From Streptomyces hiroshimensis (GTDB taxonomy: Bacteria > Actinomycetota > Actinomycetes > Streptomycetales > Streptomycetaceae): a stretch of 64,000 nt of DNA. Under the pieces are notes generated by a model. That model was given only the letters and a program-made list of their open reading frames with translations. It made no database searches and was not told the DNA's origin. The first letter of the stretch is position 1, and every line of letters starts with the position of its first letter. The stretch lies in assembly GCF_014650335.1 (NCBI RefSeq), contig NZ_BMUT01000001.1:62001-126000 (forward strand), in the 5' to 3' direction. Of the stretch, positions 51,967 to 61,204 are shown piece after piece. Position numbers and translations under genes: made by a program.

Positions 51967-52686
51967 GTGAACGGTGATGGCACAGCGAATCAGAGCGGCC
52001 GTCGCATTTCCGCGCACGCCGTGTGCACGGCGATCCGTGACGACATTGTTTCCGGCACGTTTCCGCCCGGCAGCCGGCTCACCGAAGAAGTCCTCGCGCG
52101 CCGCTACGGCGTTTCGCGCGTGCCCGTGCGCGAGGCGCTGCGCACCCTCGCCTCGGAGGGGTTCGTGACCACCCGGCGGCACGCGGGCGCCTGTGTCGCG
52201 GAGCCCACCGAGCAGGAGGCCGCCGATCTGCTGGAGGTGCGCGCCCTGCTGGAGCCGCTGGGCGCCGCGCGCGCCGCACAGCGCCGCACGGAGGCGCATC
52301 TGAAGGTGCTGCGCGGCCTGGTGCGGCTCGGCCAGGAGCGCGCCCGCGGCGGGCGTACGGGCGAGCTGCGGCCGCTGGGGGACTGGTTCGACGAGACCCT
52401 CGCCCAGGCGTCCGGCAGCCCCAGCCTCGCGGGCCTGCTCACCCAGCTGCGGCTCAAGATCGCGTGGGTGTACGCGGCGGAGCCGCCTGTGAGGCCCGTC
52501 GACACCTGGGAGGTGCTCGGCGCCCTGGTGGACGCGGTCGCGCGCGGCGACGCGGAGCGGGCCCGGGCCATCGCGGCGGCGCGTGCGGACCGCTCCCCGG
52601 GGGAATTCCGGCTGCGCCGCTCCGTGCCGGCGGCCCGTGTGCGGAATACGGGGCCGGCCGTGCGAACGGTGATCTCCGGTTCCTGA
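51967..52686 (+). CDS. GntR-family regulator (FadR/HutC-like)
   Basis: 239 aa from GTG 51967. The winged helix (RISAHAVCTAIRDDIVSGTFPPGSRLTEEVLARRYGVSRVPVREALRTLASEGFV) is classical GntR. The C-terminal FCD-like part (EVRALLEPLGAARAAQRR ... WFDETLAQASGSPSLAGLLTQL) is short; it lacks the usual FCD metal histidines (D...H...H), so the effector domain may be altered. ATG 51937 would add ten residues. Position between the M23 gene and the HPr gene suggests a sugar- or wall-linked role, but no operon evidence exists. Confidence 0.87.
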   Translation: MNGDGTANQSGRRISAHAVCTAIRDDIVSGTFPPGSRLTEEVLARRYGVSRVPVREALRTLASEGFVTTRRHAGACVAEPTEQEAADLLEVRALLEPLGAARAAQRRTEAHLKVLRGLVRLGQERARGGRTGELRPLGDWFDETLAQASGSPSLAGLLTQLRLKIAWVYAAEPPVRPVDTWEVLGALVDAVARGDAERARAIAAARADRSPGEFRLRRSVPAARVRNTGPAVRTVISGS

Positions 52687-52875
52687 TCCCATCCCGGTTC
52701 CTGATCCCCGGTTCCCGGGCGCGCCTATTAACTTCCGGTGTTACCGCAGGAACGATCTCCGGCCGAACTTCCGCCAAAGGAATGCCCCGCTGTTACCGCC
52801 GGAATGCCATGGATTTCGCGCGGGCGCACGCGGGGTGTGAATGGGGTGTGCGGGGTGCGCACGGGAAAACGACGA

Positions 52876-52913
52876 CGGGGCCGCGGCAGCCTCAATCGGC
52901 CGCCGCGGCCCCG
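52876..52913 (-). terminator. HPr gene terminator
   Basis: CGGGGCCGCGGC pairs with GCCGCGGCCCCG over 12 bp, 21 bp beyond the HPr stop on the minus strand. Confidence 0.8.
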
Positions 52914-52933
52914 CCGCGCGCGATTCCGTCGAA

Positions 52934-53215
52934 TCAGACGGTCTCCGGGAGCTCCTCGAGACCCTCGGCGACCAGCTTCGCCAGACGGTCCAGAGCGGCC
53001 TCGGCGCCCTCGGCGTCGCTGGAGAGGACGATCTCCTCGCCACCCTGGGCACCCAGGCCCAGCACGGCCAGCATGGAGCCGGCGTTGACCGGGTTGCCGT
53101 CGGCCTTGGCGATCGTCACGGGGACGCCGGCGGCGGTCGCCGCACGGACGAAGACAGACGCGGGACGGGCGTGCAGGCCCTCGGCCCAGCCGACGTTGAC
53201 GCGGCGCTCAGCCAT
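52934..53215 (-). CDS. ptsH: HPr, phosphocarrier protein of the sugar phosphotransferase system
   Basis: 93 aa, usual size. The phosphorylated His is in GLHARPASVFVRAA (residue about 15) and the second site is in NAGSMLAVLGLGA with the regulatory-type Ser. HPr carries phosphate from enzyme I to sugar-specific permeases. GAAGGG precedes the ATG. It is divergent from the GNAT/acyl-CoA-synthetase gene, 108 bp apart, and stands alone rather than in a pts operon, which is normal in Streptomyces. Confidence 0.96.
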   Translation of the reverse strand: MAERRVNVGWAEGLHARPASVFVRAATAAGVPVTIAKADGNPVNAGSMLAVLGLGAQGGEEIVLSSDAEGAEAALDRLAKLVAEGLEELPETV

Positions 53216-53322
53216 GGTGTTGCCCTTCAAGTCGTAGGAGTTGTCTAGACCAGTGTCTCACGGTGCCCGGAGTGCTCCGGCGCAGCGCTCCGGATGTCCG
53301 TGCCCGGCCTTACGCTGGCCCC

Positions 53323-56142
53323 ATGCAGACGACGCCGGCGCGGTCCGGGCCCGAGCACGCGTACCCCACCCACTGGGAAGCCGACGTCGTGCTGCGCGAC
53401 GGCGGCACCGCGCACCTGCGCCCCATCACCCCCGATGACGCCCAGCGCCTGGTGAGCTTCTACGAGCAGGTCTCGGACGAGTCGAAGTACTACCGCTTCT
53501 TCGCCCCCTACCCCCGCCTCTCCGACCGGGACGTGCACCGCTTCACCCATCACGACTACGTCGACAGGGTCGGCCTCGCCGCCACCGTCGGCGGCGAGTT
53601 CATCGCCACCGTCCGCTACGACCGCATCGACGGCCGCGGGATGCCGGCCTCCGAGCCCGCCGACGAGGCCGAGGTCGCCTTCCTCGTGCAGGACGCCCAC
53701 CAGGGCCGCGGGGTCGCCTCCGCCCTCCTGGAGCACATCGCCGCCGTGGCCCGCGAGCGGGCGATCCGGCGCTTCGCCGCCGAGGTGCTGCCCGCCAACA
53801 CCAAGATGATCAAGGTGTTCACGGACGCGGGCTACACCCAGAAGCGCAGCTTCGAGGACGGTGTCGTCCGCCTGGAGCTGGACCTGGAGCCCACCGACCG
53901 CTCCCTCGCCGTCCAGCGGGCCCGCGAGCAGCGCGCCGAGGCCCGCTCGGTCCAGCGGCTGCTCGCCCCCGGCTCCGTGGCCGTCATCGGCACCGGCCGC
54001 GCGCCGGGCGGCATGGGGCGGGCCGTGCTGCGCAATCTGCTGGCGGGCGGCTTCACCGGGCGGGTCCACGCCGTCAACCACGCCTTCCCCGAGGGCACCA
54101 CGCGGCTCGACCCCGAGGGCGTGCCGGCCCACCGCTCCGTCCGCGCCATCGCCGAGCCCGTCGACCTCGCGGTCGTGGCCGTGCCCGCCGAGCAGGTGCC
54201 CTCCGTCGTCGCCGAGTGCGGCGAGCACGGCGTCCAGGGCCTCCTCGTCCTCTCCGCCGGGTACGGCGAGAGCGGAGCCGACGGGCGCGAGCGCCAGCGC
54301 GAGCTCGTGCGCCAGGCCCGCTCCTACGGGATGCGCATCATCGGACCCAACGCCTTCGGCCTCATCAACACCGCCGGCGGCGTCCGTCTCAACGCCTCCC
54401 TGTCGCCCGAGCTGCCCGCCGCCGGGCGCATAGGGCTCTTCAGCCAGTCCGGGGCCATCGGCATCGCCCTGCTGTCCGGGCTCCACCGGCGCGCCGCCGG
54501 GCTCGTCGGCATCTCCACCTTCGTCTCCGCCGGCAACCGCGCGGACGTCTCCGGCAACGACTTCCTGCAGTACTGGCACGACGACCCCGACACCGACCTC
54601 GTGCTCATGTACCTGGAGTCCATCGGCAACCCCCGCAAGTTCACCCGCCTCGCGCGGCGCACCGCCGCCCGCAAGCCGGTCGTCGTCGTCAAGGGCGCCC
54701 GGCACGGCGGGGCCGCGCCCACCGGGCACGCCGTGCCCACCACCCGGATCCCCGACGCCACCGTCTCCGACCTGCTCCGGCAGGCCGGCGTCATCCGCGT
54801 CGACACCGTCACCGAGCTCGCCGACACCGGGCTGCTCCTCGCCTCCCAGCCGCTGCCGGCCGGGCCGCGCGTCGCCATCCTCGGCAACTCCGAGTCCCTC
54901 GCCCTGCTCACCTACGACGCCTGCCTCACCGACGGCCTGCGCCCCCAGCCCCCGTACGACCTCACCACCGGCGCCCGGCCCGCCGACTTCCGCAGGGCCC
55001 TGGCCGGGGTCCTGGCCGACGAGGAGTGCGACGCCGTCGTCGTCACCGCCATCCCGTGGGTCGGGGACGCCTCCGCGGCGGATCTCGCCCGGGCGCTGAG
55101 GGAGGCGGTCGCGGCCTCGCCCGCCGCCAAGCCGGTGACCGTCGTGCACCTGGAGATCCCGGGGCTCGCCGAGGCGCTCGCGGAGCCGGCGGGTGAGAGC
55201 GCCGGGGGAATGGAGGGCCCCGGGGGAGCGGAGAGTCCCGCACCGGCCGTGCGGATACCCGCCTACCCCGCCGCCGAGCGGGCCGTCCGGGCGCTCGCCG
55301 AGGCCGCGCGGTACGCGCGCTGGCGGCGGCAGGCCGCCGAGCCGGGGCGCGTGCCCGAGTACGACGACATCGACGAGGCGGGAGCCGCCGCCGACATCGG
55401 GGTGCTGCTGGAGGCCCACGGGGCCGGTCTCGCGCCGCCGCCCGAGGGGCCGCGGGCCGTCACCCTCTCCGCCCCCGACACCCAGCGGCTCCTCGCCCGG
55501 TACGGGATCGCCGTGCTGCCCGCGCTGCCGGCGCCGGACCCCGGCGGTGCGGTGCGGGCGGCGGGGCGGCTCGGCTTCCCCGTCGCCCTCAAGCCCACCG
55601 CCCCGCACCTGCGCCACCGAGCCGACCTCGGCGGCGTCCGGCTCGACCTCGGCAGCGAGGCGGAACTGCGCCGCGCGTACGCCGAGTTGACCGAGCTCCT
55701 CGGCAAGCCCGAGGAGACCCGGCTCGTCGTGCAGTCCATGGCGCCGCGCGGCGTCGACACCGTCGTACGGGCCGCGATCGACCCGGCGGCGGGAGCGGTT
55801 CTGTCCTTCGGGCTGGCGGGCGCGCCCTCGCTGCTCCTCGGCGACACCGCGCACCGGCTCGTCCCCGTCACCGATCGCGACGCCGCCGAGCAGATCCGCT
55901 CGATCCGCACCGCACCGCTGCTCTTCGGCTGGCGCGGCACGACGCCCGTCGACACCAAGGCGCTGGAGGAGCTGCTGCTGCGCGTCTCCCGGCTGGTCGA
56001 CGACCACCCCGAGGTCGTGGGCGCCGACCTGGAACCGGTGATCGTCGCCCCCCACGGGGTGCACGTCCTGGGCGCCACCATCCGCCTGTCCCCGGCCCCG
56101 GCCCGTACGGACCTGGGGCCGCGCAGCCTGCCGGCGGTCTGA
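53323..56142 (+). CDS. protein acetyltransferase with acyl-CoA-synthetase domain (Pat-like)
   Basis: 939 aa. Residues 25-200 form a GNAT domain (RPITPDDAQRLVSFYEQVSDESKYYRFF ... AEVAFLVQDAHQGRGVASALLEHIAAVARERAIRRFAAEVLPANTKMIKVFTDAGY). The rest is an NDP-forming acyl-CoA-synthetase: GSVAVIGTGRAPGGMGRAVLRNLLAGGFTGRVHAVN, a CoA-ligase region, and ATP-grasp (LLARYGIAVLPALPAP ... GFPVALKPTAPHLRHRADLGGVRLDLG). GNAT-first order is that of Streptomyces Pat-type enzymes that acetylate and inactivate acyl-CoA synthetases; acetyl-CoA would bind the second domain. The ATG has no visible ribosome site. Confidence 0.9.
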   Translation: MQTTPARSGPEHAYPTHWEADVVLRDGGTAHLRPITPDDAQRLVSFYEQVSDESKYYRFFAPYPRLSDRDVHRFTHHDYVDRVGLAATVGGEFIATVRYDRIDGRGMPASEPADEAEVAFLVQDAHQGRGVASALLEHIAAVARERAIRRFAAEVLPANTKMIKVFTDAGYTQKRSFEDGVVRLELDLEPTDRSLAVQRAREQRAEARSVQRLLAPGSVAVIGTGRAPGGMGRAVLRNLLAGGFTGRVHAVNHAFPEGTTRLDPEGVPAHRSVRAIAEPVDLAVVAVPAEQVPSVVAECGEHGVQGLLVLSAGYGESGADGRERQRELVRQARSYGMRIIGPNAFGLINTAGGVRLNASLSPELPAAGRIGLFSQSGAIGIALLSGLHRRAAGLVGISTFVSAGNRADVSGNDFLQYWHDDPDTDLVLMYLESIGNPRKFTRLARRTAARKPVVVVKGARHGGAAPTGHAVPTTRIPDATVSDLLRQAGVIRVDTVTELADTGLLLASQPLPAGPRVAILGNSESLALLTYDACLTDGLRPQPPYDLTTGARPADFRRALAGVLADEECDAVVVTAIPWVGDASAADLARALREAVAASPAAKPVTVVHLEIPGLAEALAEPAGESAGGMEGPGGAESPAPAVRIPAYPAAERAVRALAEAARYARWRRQAAEPGRVPEYDDIDEAGAAADIGVLLEAHGAGLAPPPEGPRAVTLSAPDTQRLLARYGIAVLPALPAPDPGGAVRAAGRLGFPVALKPTAPHLRHRADLGGVRLDLGSEAELRRAYAELTELLGKPEETRLVVQSMAPRGVDTVVRAAIDPAAGAVLSFGLAGAPSLLLGDTAHRLVPVTDRDAAEQIRSIRTAPLLFGWRGTTPVDTKALEELLLRVSRLVDDHPEVVGADLEPVIVAPHGVHVLGATIRLSPAPARTDLGPRSLPAV

Positions 56143-56629
56143 CAGCAACAGCCCACCGGGCCGCACCCGGCCGCGACCCGCCTGCGGCCCCACCTGGTCC
56201 GCCGGCCCCTGCCCCGATCCGGGGACTCCGGTCTCCGCCGAGGTGGCGTTCCCCACCGTGGGTTGCGGCCGGTTCGGCACCGCCGGTGCCCGCCGTGGGG
56301 GTTTCTCGCCGTTGCGGCGGAGTGGAAGCGGTCGGGCGGTGTGGGGCTGTGTCATGGCGGCCTCTGTTTGGCTGCTCCGGAGCGGACGGGCAGTTCTTGT
56401 CCGTCGCGGTGGAGTGGAATGTCCAGGTGGCGGCGTTCTTGCGGCTGTCGCCCTTGCCCGGGCCGGGGGACCTGTCCGTCGCCGTGGCGAAGCGGAGTGC
56501 CCGGGCGGTGAGCGGGGCCGTGCCGGGGCGGCAGTGGGGTGTGACGCCCGTCCCATCGCGTCGGGCCCGGCCGGGGCCGGGGTGGGCGGATCGGGCGGTT
56601 GGGGCCCGTGGGCCCCTTAGGATGGGCTT
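56143..56629. other. 487-bp gene-free region
   Basis: No convincing reading frame; those present have unnatural amino-acid composition. Two similar segments, TTGTCCGTCGCGGTGGAGTG (56399-56418) and a related CTGTCCGTCGCCGTGGCGAA further on (from 56471), suggest an old duplication. It could be a decayed gene or an RNA leader; nothing else is evident. Confidence 0.5.
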
Positions 56630-57244
56630 ATGGCGAAGACCGGTACGACGACCCAAGGGCTGCGCGCGGCGATCGAGCGCAGCGGCTACTACCCGGCCCT
56701 CGTGGCCGAGGCGGTGGAGGCCGCAGTGGGCGGCGAGCCGGTCGCGTCGTACCTGGTGCACCAGGAGACGACGTTCGACTCCAACGAGGTGCGCCGCCAC
56801 GTCACGGTCCTCGTCCTGACCGGCACCCGGTTCATCGTCAGCCACACCGACGAGCAGGCCGCCGACGGCACCTCGCCGTCCCCGTACGCCACCACCGCCG
56901 CGGAGTCCGTGAAGCTGGAGCGGATCTCCTCGGTCGTGCTGACCCGCGTCGTCGCCAACCCCGAGTCGTACACCCCGGGCACCCTGCCCCGCGAGGTCGT
57001 GCTGAACATCGGCTGGGGCGCGGTGTCCCGGATCGACCTGGAGCCCGCCGCCTGCGGCGACCCCAACTGCGACGCGGACCACGGCTACACCGGCTCCTCC
57101 ACGGCCGACGACCTGAGCCTGCGCGTCAGCGAGGCGGGCGACGGGCCGGACACCGTCCGGCAGACCCTGGCCTTCGCCCAGGCCTTGTCCGAGGCCACCG
57201 CAGCCCCTGCAGCCACCACGGCCGGCGCGGCGACCGCCCGCTGA
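56630..57244 (+). CDS. DUF5998 family protein
   Basis: 204 aa. The sequence GLRAAIERSGYYPALVAEAVEAAVGGEPVASYLVHQETTFD and RTVTVLVLTGTRFIVSHTDEQAAD-like stretches match the actinobacterial DUF5998 family, thought to be beta-barrel-like but of unknown function. A short cysteine motif (AACGDPNCDADHGY) may bind metal. TAGGAT ends 6 bp before the ATG, so the transcript may be leaderless. Its stop overlaps the start of the phosphodiesterase gene (TGATG), a coupled pair. Confidence 0.82.
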   Translation: MAKTGTTTQGLRAAIERSGYYPALVAEAVEAAVGGEPVASYLVHQETTFDSNEVRRHVTVLVLTGTRFIVSHTDEQAADGTSPSPYATTAAESVKLERISSVVLTRVVANPESYTPGTLPREVVLNIGWGAVSRIDLEPAACGDPNCDADHGYTGSSTADDLSLRVSEAGDGPDTVRQTLAFAQALSEATAAPAATTAGAATAR

Positions 57245-58452
57245 TGTCCTCTCCCATGACGGCGGGCTCCGCCTGGCACGAGCCCGCCCCGCTCGACCCC
57301 CGCTCCGCCCCGCTGCCCCGCTACGGCACGGGCTCGCTGGCCGACCTGCTGCCCGCGGTCGCGGCCGGCATGGAGGTCCCCGGTTTCTCCACGGGTCTGG
57401 AGCTGGCCCCCGCCGACCGCGTGTGCGTCTTCCTGATCGACGGCCTGGGCTGGGAGCTGCTGCGCGCCCACCCCGCCGAGGCGCCGTTCCTGCACTCGCT
57501 GATGGCCGGCTCGAACAACGGCACGGGCTCGCCCCTGACGGCCGGCTTCCCGTCCACCACGGCGACCTCCCTCGCCTCGGTCGGCACCGGGCTGCCCCCG
57601 GGCGCCCACGGCCTGCCCGGCTACACCGTCGCCGACCCGGCCACGGGGCAGCTGATGAACCAGCTGCGCTGGCGGCCCTGGACCGACCCGCACGTCTGGC
57701 AGCCCTACCCGACCGTCTTCCAGCTCGCGGACGCGGCCGGCGTGCACACCTGCCAGGTCTCCGCCCCGGACTTCCAGCACACCCCGCTGACGAAGATCGC
57801 GCTCAGCGGCGGCACCTTCCACGGCCGGCTCTCCGGCGAGGACCGGATGGATCTCGCCGCCGACCGGCTCGGCGCCGCGGACCGCTCGCTCGTCTACACC
57901 TACTACAGCGACGTCGACGGCAAGGGACACCGCTTCGGCGTGGACTCCGACGAGTGGCGCGGCCAGTTGATGTACGTCGACCGCCTCGCCCAGCGCCTGG
58001 CCGAGCAGCTGCCGCCCCGCTCGGCGCTGTACGTCACCGCCGACCACGGCATGATCGACATCCCCTTCGACCCCGAGTCGCGTATCGACTTCGACGAGGA
58101 CTGGGAGCTGCGCGCAGGCGTCGCCCTGCTCGGCGGCGAGGCCCGTGCCCGTCACGTCTACGCCGTGCCCGGCGCCGCCGCCGACGTCCTCGCGGTGTGG
58201 CGGGAGGTGCTCGGCGAGCAGATGTGGATCGCGAGCCGCGACGAGGCGATCGAGGCGGGCTGGTTCGGCCGCCCCGGCGACGGCGTGGACGGCCGCGTCC
58301 ACGGCCGGATCGGCGACGTGGTCGCCGCCGCCCGCGACGACATCGCGATCGTCGCCACCGAGACCGAGCCGAACGAATCCGCAATGGTGGGGCTGCACGG
58401 CTCCATGACGCCCGTGGAGCAGCTGGTGCCGCTCCTCGAAGTGCGCGCCTGA
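57244..58452 (+). CDS. alkaline-phosphatase-superfamily phosphodiesterase (NPP-like)
   Basis: 402 aa. A two-metal phosphodiesterase: FLIDGLGWELL (metal Asp), TAGFPSTTATSLASVGTGLPPGAHGLPGYTV with the nucleophile Thr/Ser region, YYSDVDGKGHRFG and VTADHGMIDIP (metal Asp/His). No signal peptide is clear, so it appears cytoplasmic, unlike secreted alkaline phosphatases. Its start overlaps the upstream stop. The substrate could be a nucleotide, nucleotide-sugar or phospho-lipid; not resolved. Confidence 0.88.
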   Translation: MSSPMTAGSAWHEPAPLDPRSAPLPRYGTGSLADLLPAVAAGMEVPGFSTGLELAPADRVCVFLIDGLGWELLRAHPAEAPFLHSLMAGSNNGTGSPLTAGFPSTTATSLASVGTGLPPGAHGLPGYTVADPATGQLMNQLRWRPWTDPHVWQPYPTVFQLADAAGVHTCQVSAPDFQHTPLTKIALSGGTFHGRLSGEDRMDLAADRLGAADRSLVYTYYSDVDGKGHRFGVDSDEWRGQLMYVDRLAQRLAEQLPPRSALYVTADHGMIDIPFDPESRIDFDEDWELRAGVALLGGEARARHVYAVPGAAADVLAVWREVLGEQMWIASRDEAIEAGWFGRPGDGVDGRVHGRIGDVVAAARDDIAIVATETEPNESAMVGLHGSMTPVEQLVPLLEVRA

Positions 58453-58564
58453 CCCCACAGCCTGCACCCGCAACACCCGCCGCAGCACCCGCCCCGCACC
58501 GCAGCCCGTACGACCGCGCCCCCCCCACACGACGTCCCGACCTATGAAAGGCATTGGCTTCCCC

Positions 58565-59242
58565 ATGCCCGAGCTGGTGTTCTTCTCCGGAACCATGGAC
58601 TGCGGAAAGAGCACCCTCGCTCTGCAGATCGAGCACAACCGCTCGGCCCGCGGCCTGCAAGGGATGATCTACACCCGCAACGACCGCGCCGGCGAGGGCA
58701 AGCTCTCCTCCCGTCTCGGCCTGGTCACCGACTCCGTCGAGGCGGGCGAGGGCTTCGACTTCTACGCGCACATCGTCGCCCACCTCTCCGCGGGCGGCCG
58801 CGCCGACTACGTCATCGCCGACGAGGCGCAGTTCCTCGATCCCGCCCAGGTCGACCAGCTCGCCCGGATCGTGGACGACCTCGAACTCGACGTCTTCGCC
58901 TTCGGCATCACCACCGACTTCCGCACCAGGCTCTTCCCCGGCTCCCGGCGCCTGGTCGAACTCGCCGACCGCATAGAGGTGCTGCAGGTCGAGGCGCTGT
59001 GCTGGTGCGGTGCGCGGGCCACGCACAACGCCCGTACGGTGGGCGGCCAGATGGTCGTCGAGGGCGCCCAGGTGGTCGTCGGCGACGTCAACCAGCCCGA
59101 GACCGTGGTCGGTTACGAGGTGCTGTGCCGGCGCCACCACCGCCGCCGGCTGACGGCCGCCGCGGCCCGCGCCGCGGCGCTCTCTCCCGACGTGCTGCCC
59201 GTCGACCCCGCCCCCGTCAACGGGCCGTCCGCAGAAGGGTGA
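58565..59242 (+). CDS. tdk: thymidine kinase
   Basis: 225 aa. The P-loop is FFSGTMDCGKSTLALQ, the Walker-B-like region YVIADEAQFL, and the nucleoside lid LEVDVFAFGITTDFRTRLFPGS-type. The zinc lid keeps CWCGARATHNARTV and CRRHH. It phosphorylates thymidine in salvage. ATG 58565 (MPELVFF) is preferred; AAAGG lies 14 bp upstream and an ATG at 58544 is possible. Its last 26 bp overlap the 3' end of the opposing VOC gene. The C-terminal tail after residue 205 is unconserved. Confidence 0.94.
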   Translation: MPELVFFSGTMDCGKSTLALQIEHNRSARGLQGMIYTRNDRAGEGKLSSRLGLVTDSVEAGEGFDFYAHIVAHLSAGGRADYVIADEAQFLDPAQVDQLARIVDDLELDVFAFGITTDFRTRLFPGSRRLVELADRIEVLQVEALCWCGARATHNARTVGGQMVVEGAQVVVGDVNQPETVVGYEVLCRRHHRRRLTAAAARAAALSPDVLPVDPAPVNGPSAEG

Positions 59243-60074
59243 AGACCGCGCCCTCGGGGTCGGCGACGGTGGCCACCCGCCCGGCCGGCGCCTCGTGCGG
59301 CGGCCGCAGCACCCGGCCGCCCAGCTCCACCGTCCGCAGGGCGGCGGCATCGGTGTCGGCGACCTCGAAGTACGTCATCCAGTGCGGGCCCCGCTCGCGC
59401 GGCAGCGCCGCGCCGACGCCCCGGATCGCGGCGACCGGACGGCCGTCGAGCTGCAGCGTGAGGTAGTCGCCGGGGTCGGGCTCCGCCGTGGAATGCGCCG
59501 GCGCATCCGCCGTGGGGTGCGCCGAGCGCGCGGCGTCGGCCGGCTTGACGTCGTAGCCGAACAGAGCCCGGTAGAAACCGGCGACCGCCGACGCCCGGCG
59601 GGTCACCAGCTCGTGCCAGGCGGGGGTGCCGGGCACCCCCGCCAGCTGGGCGCCGGTCAGCTTCTGGCCCTGCCACACCCCGAAGGGCGCCCCCGCCGGG
59701 TCGGAGGCGAGCACCAGCCGCCCCGCATCCCCCGCGGACAGCGGGCCCACCCCCACCGTCCCGCCGGAGCAGCGGATCCACTCCGCGGCCTCGTCGGCGT
59801 CGTCACTGGCGAGGTAGGTGGTCCAGGCGGTCGGCAGCCGGCGGCCGGGCGCGAGCTCCCCGAGGCCGGCCACATCCCGCCCGTCGACCGTGGCGCGCAC
59901 ATAGGGGCCCAGCTGGCGCGGCCCGGGGCTGTAGAAGGCCCAGCCGAACAGACCGCCGTAGAAGTCCTGGATCGACTCCAGGTCGTGCGCCAGGAGACTC
60001 GTCCAGCACGGGCTGCCCGGCGCCTGCCGGACCTCCCCCGCTCCTGGCCGGGGGGAGCCCCAAACCTCGGTCAT
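59217..60074 (-). CDS. VOC-superfamily protein (tandem glyoxalase-like domains)
   Basis: 285 aa with two fused vicinal-oxygen-chelate domains: residues 20-130 (SPCWTSLLAHDLESIQDFYGGLFGWAFYSPG) and 155-285 (PAWHELVTRRASAVAGFYRALFGYDVKPAD). The pattern is that of the group called hydroxylase/glyoxalase or CFP-30B-like proteins; several metal positions appear absent, so it may not be an enzyme. GGAGAGAG precedes the ATG. The 3' end overlaps tdk by 26 bp in convergent orientation. Confidence 0.87.
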   Translation of the reverse strand: MTEVWGSPRPGAGEVRQAPGSPCWTSLLAHDLESIQDFYGGLFGWAFYSPGPRQLGPYVRATVDGRDVAGLGELAPGRRLPTAWTTYLASDDADEAAEWIRCSGGTVGVGPLSAGDAGRLVLASDPAGAPFGVWQGQKLTGAQLAGVPGTPAWHELVTRRASAVAGFYRALFGYDVKPADAARSAHPTADAPAHSTAEPDPGDYLTLQLDGRPVAAIRGVGAALPRERGPHWMTYFEVADTDAAALRTVELGGRVLRPPHEAPAGRVATVADPEGAVFTLLRTAR

Positions 60075-60367
60075 GTCACTCTCTCCTCGGACCATCGTGG
60101 TGGCCGCGCGTCCCGCGCCGGACCGCGGCGCGCGGGGGGTGGTACGGGACGGGGCACGACCAGATGGTTGCACCACCTGCCGTCACGCGCCCCCCGGCCG
60201 CGCCGGGATTCCCGGGTTCCCGCAGGAGAATGCCCGGAATCGCGGGGCAGTACCGTTCCGGCGCCTAAGCGCGCCTCGGTGAACGGCGGCGCCCAGTATC
60301 GATCAGTTGTGCGCGACCTCGCCAGAGGCCCGTTCGACGCACGCCGGACTACGTCAGGATGGGGGCC

Positions 60368-61204
60368 ATGAATGCCATCATCTCCGCAGTCGAACTCATG
60401 GACGCGTCGGCCGGCGGGCAGCCGCCCGTCCTGCTGGACGTCCGCTATCAGCTCGGCGGCCCGCCCGGCCGGCCGGAGTACGAGGCGGGGCACATCCCCG
60501 GCGCGGTCTACGTGGACCTCGAAGGCGAGCTCGCCGGGCCGGCGGGCCGGCAGGGGCGGCATCCGCTGCCCGGCCTCGACGCGTTCGGCGCGGCGATGCG
60601 CAGGGCGGGCGTCGGCTCCGGCGGGGACGTCGTCGTCTACGACGGGGGGCAGGGCTGGGCGGCCGCGCGCGCCTGGTGGATGCTGCGCTGGGCCGGGCAT
60701 CCGTCCGTGCGCGTCCTGGACGGGGGCCTCGCGGCGTGGCGGGCGCAGGGCGGGGAGGTCACGGACGAGCGGACGCCCGCGCGCGAGGGCGACTTCGTAC
60801 CGGCGCCGGGGGCGCTGCCGCTGCTCGACGCGGACGGTGCGGCGGCGCTGGCCCGCCGCGGGCTGCTGCTGGACGCCCGCGCGGGGGAGCGCTACCGGGG
60901 CGAGGTGGAGCCGATCGACGCCGTGGCCGGGCACATCCCGGGTGCGGTCTCCGCGCCGACGACGGAGAACGTGGCCGCGGACGGGCGGCTGCGCCCCGCG
61001 GCCGAACTGGCCGCCCGCTTCGGCGCCCTGGGCGCGACGGACGGCACGGAGGTGGGCGTCTACTGCGGCTCCGGCGTCTCCGCCGCGCATCAGCTGCTCG
61101 CGCTGGCCGTCGCGGGCGTTCCGGCGGCCTTGTACGTGGGGTCGTGGAGCGAGTGGTCGTCCGACCCGTCGCGCCCTGTCGCCACGGGGCCCCAGCCGGG
61201 CTGA
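60368..61204 (+). CDS. sulfurtransferase with tandem rhodanese domains
   Basis: 278 aa. The first rhodanese repeat (PPVLLDVRYQLGG ... GHIPGAVYVDLEGELAG) is inactive-type, the second carries the active cysteine in VGVYCGSGVSAAHQL (residue about 234). The CGSGVSA loop favours mercaptopyruvate or thiosulfate as sulfur donor. Start ATG with GGGGG; a nearby in-frame ATG at 60359 would add three residues. The 293-bp gap upstream (60075-60367) holds no gene and no distinct site that I can support. Confidence 0.9.
   Translation: MNAIISAVELMDASAGGQPPVLLDVRYQLGGPPGRPEYEAGHIPGAVYVDLEGELAGPAGRQGRHPLPGLDAFGAAMRRAGVGSGGDVVVYDGGQGWAAARAWWMLRWAGHPSVRVLDGGLAAWRAQGGEVTDERTPAREGDFVPAPGALPLLDADGAAALARRGLLLDARAGERYRGEVEPIDAVAGHIPGAVSAPTTENVAADGRLRPAAELAARFGALGATDGTEVGVYCGSGVSAAHQLLALAVAGVPAALYVGSWSEWSSDPSRPVATGPQPG

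Noticed and set aside
56263..56511. Cys/Trp-rich small open frame in the gene-free stretch
   Set aside because: No ribosome site and composition is consistent with random high-GC sequence; the region is reported as gene-free instead.
55868..57082. Minus-strand frame covering the gene-free stretch
   Set aside because: Arg/Pro/Gly-rich translation with no motif; antisense to a real gene at both ends.
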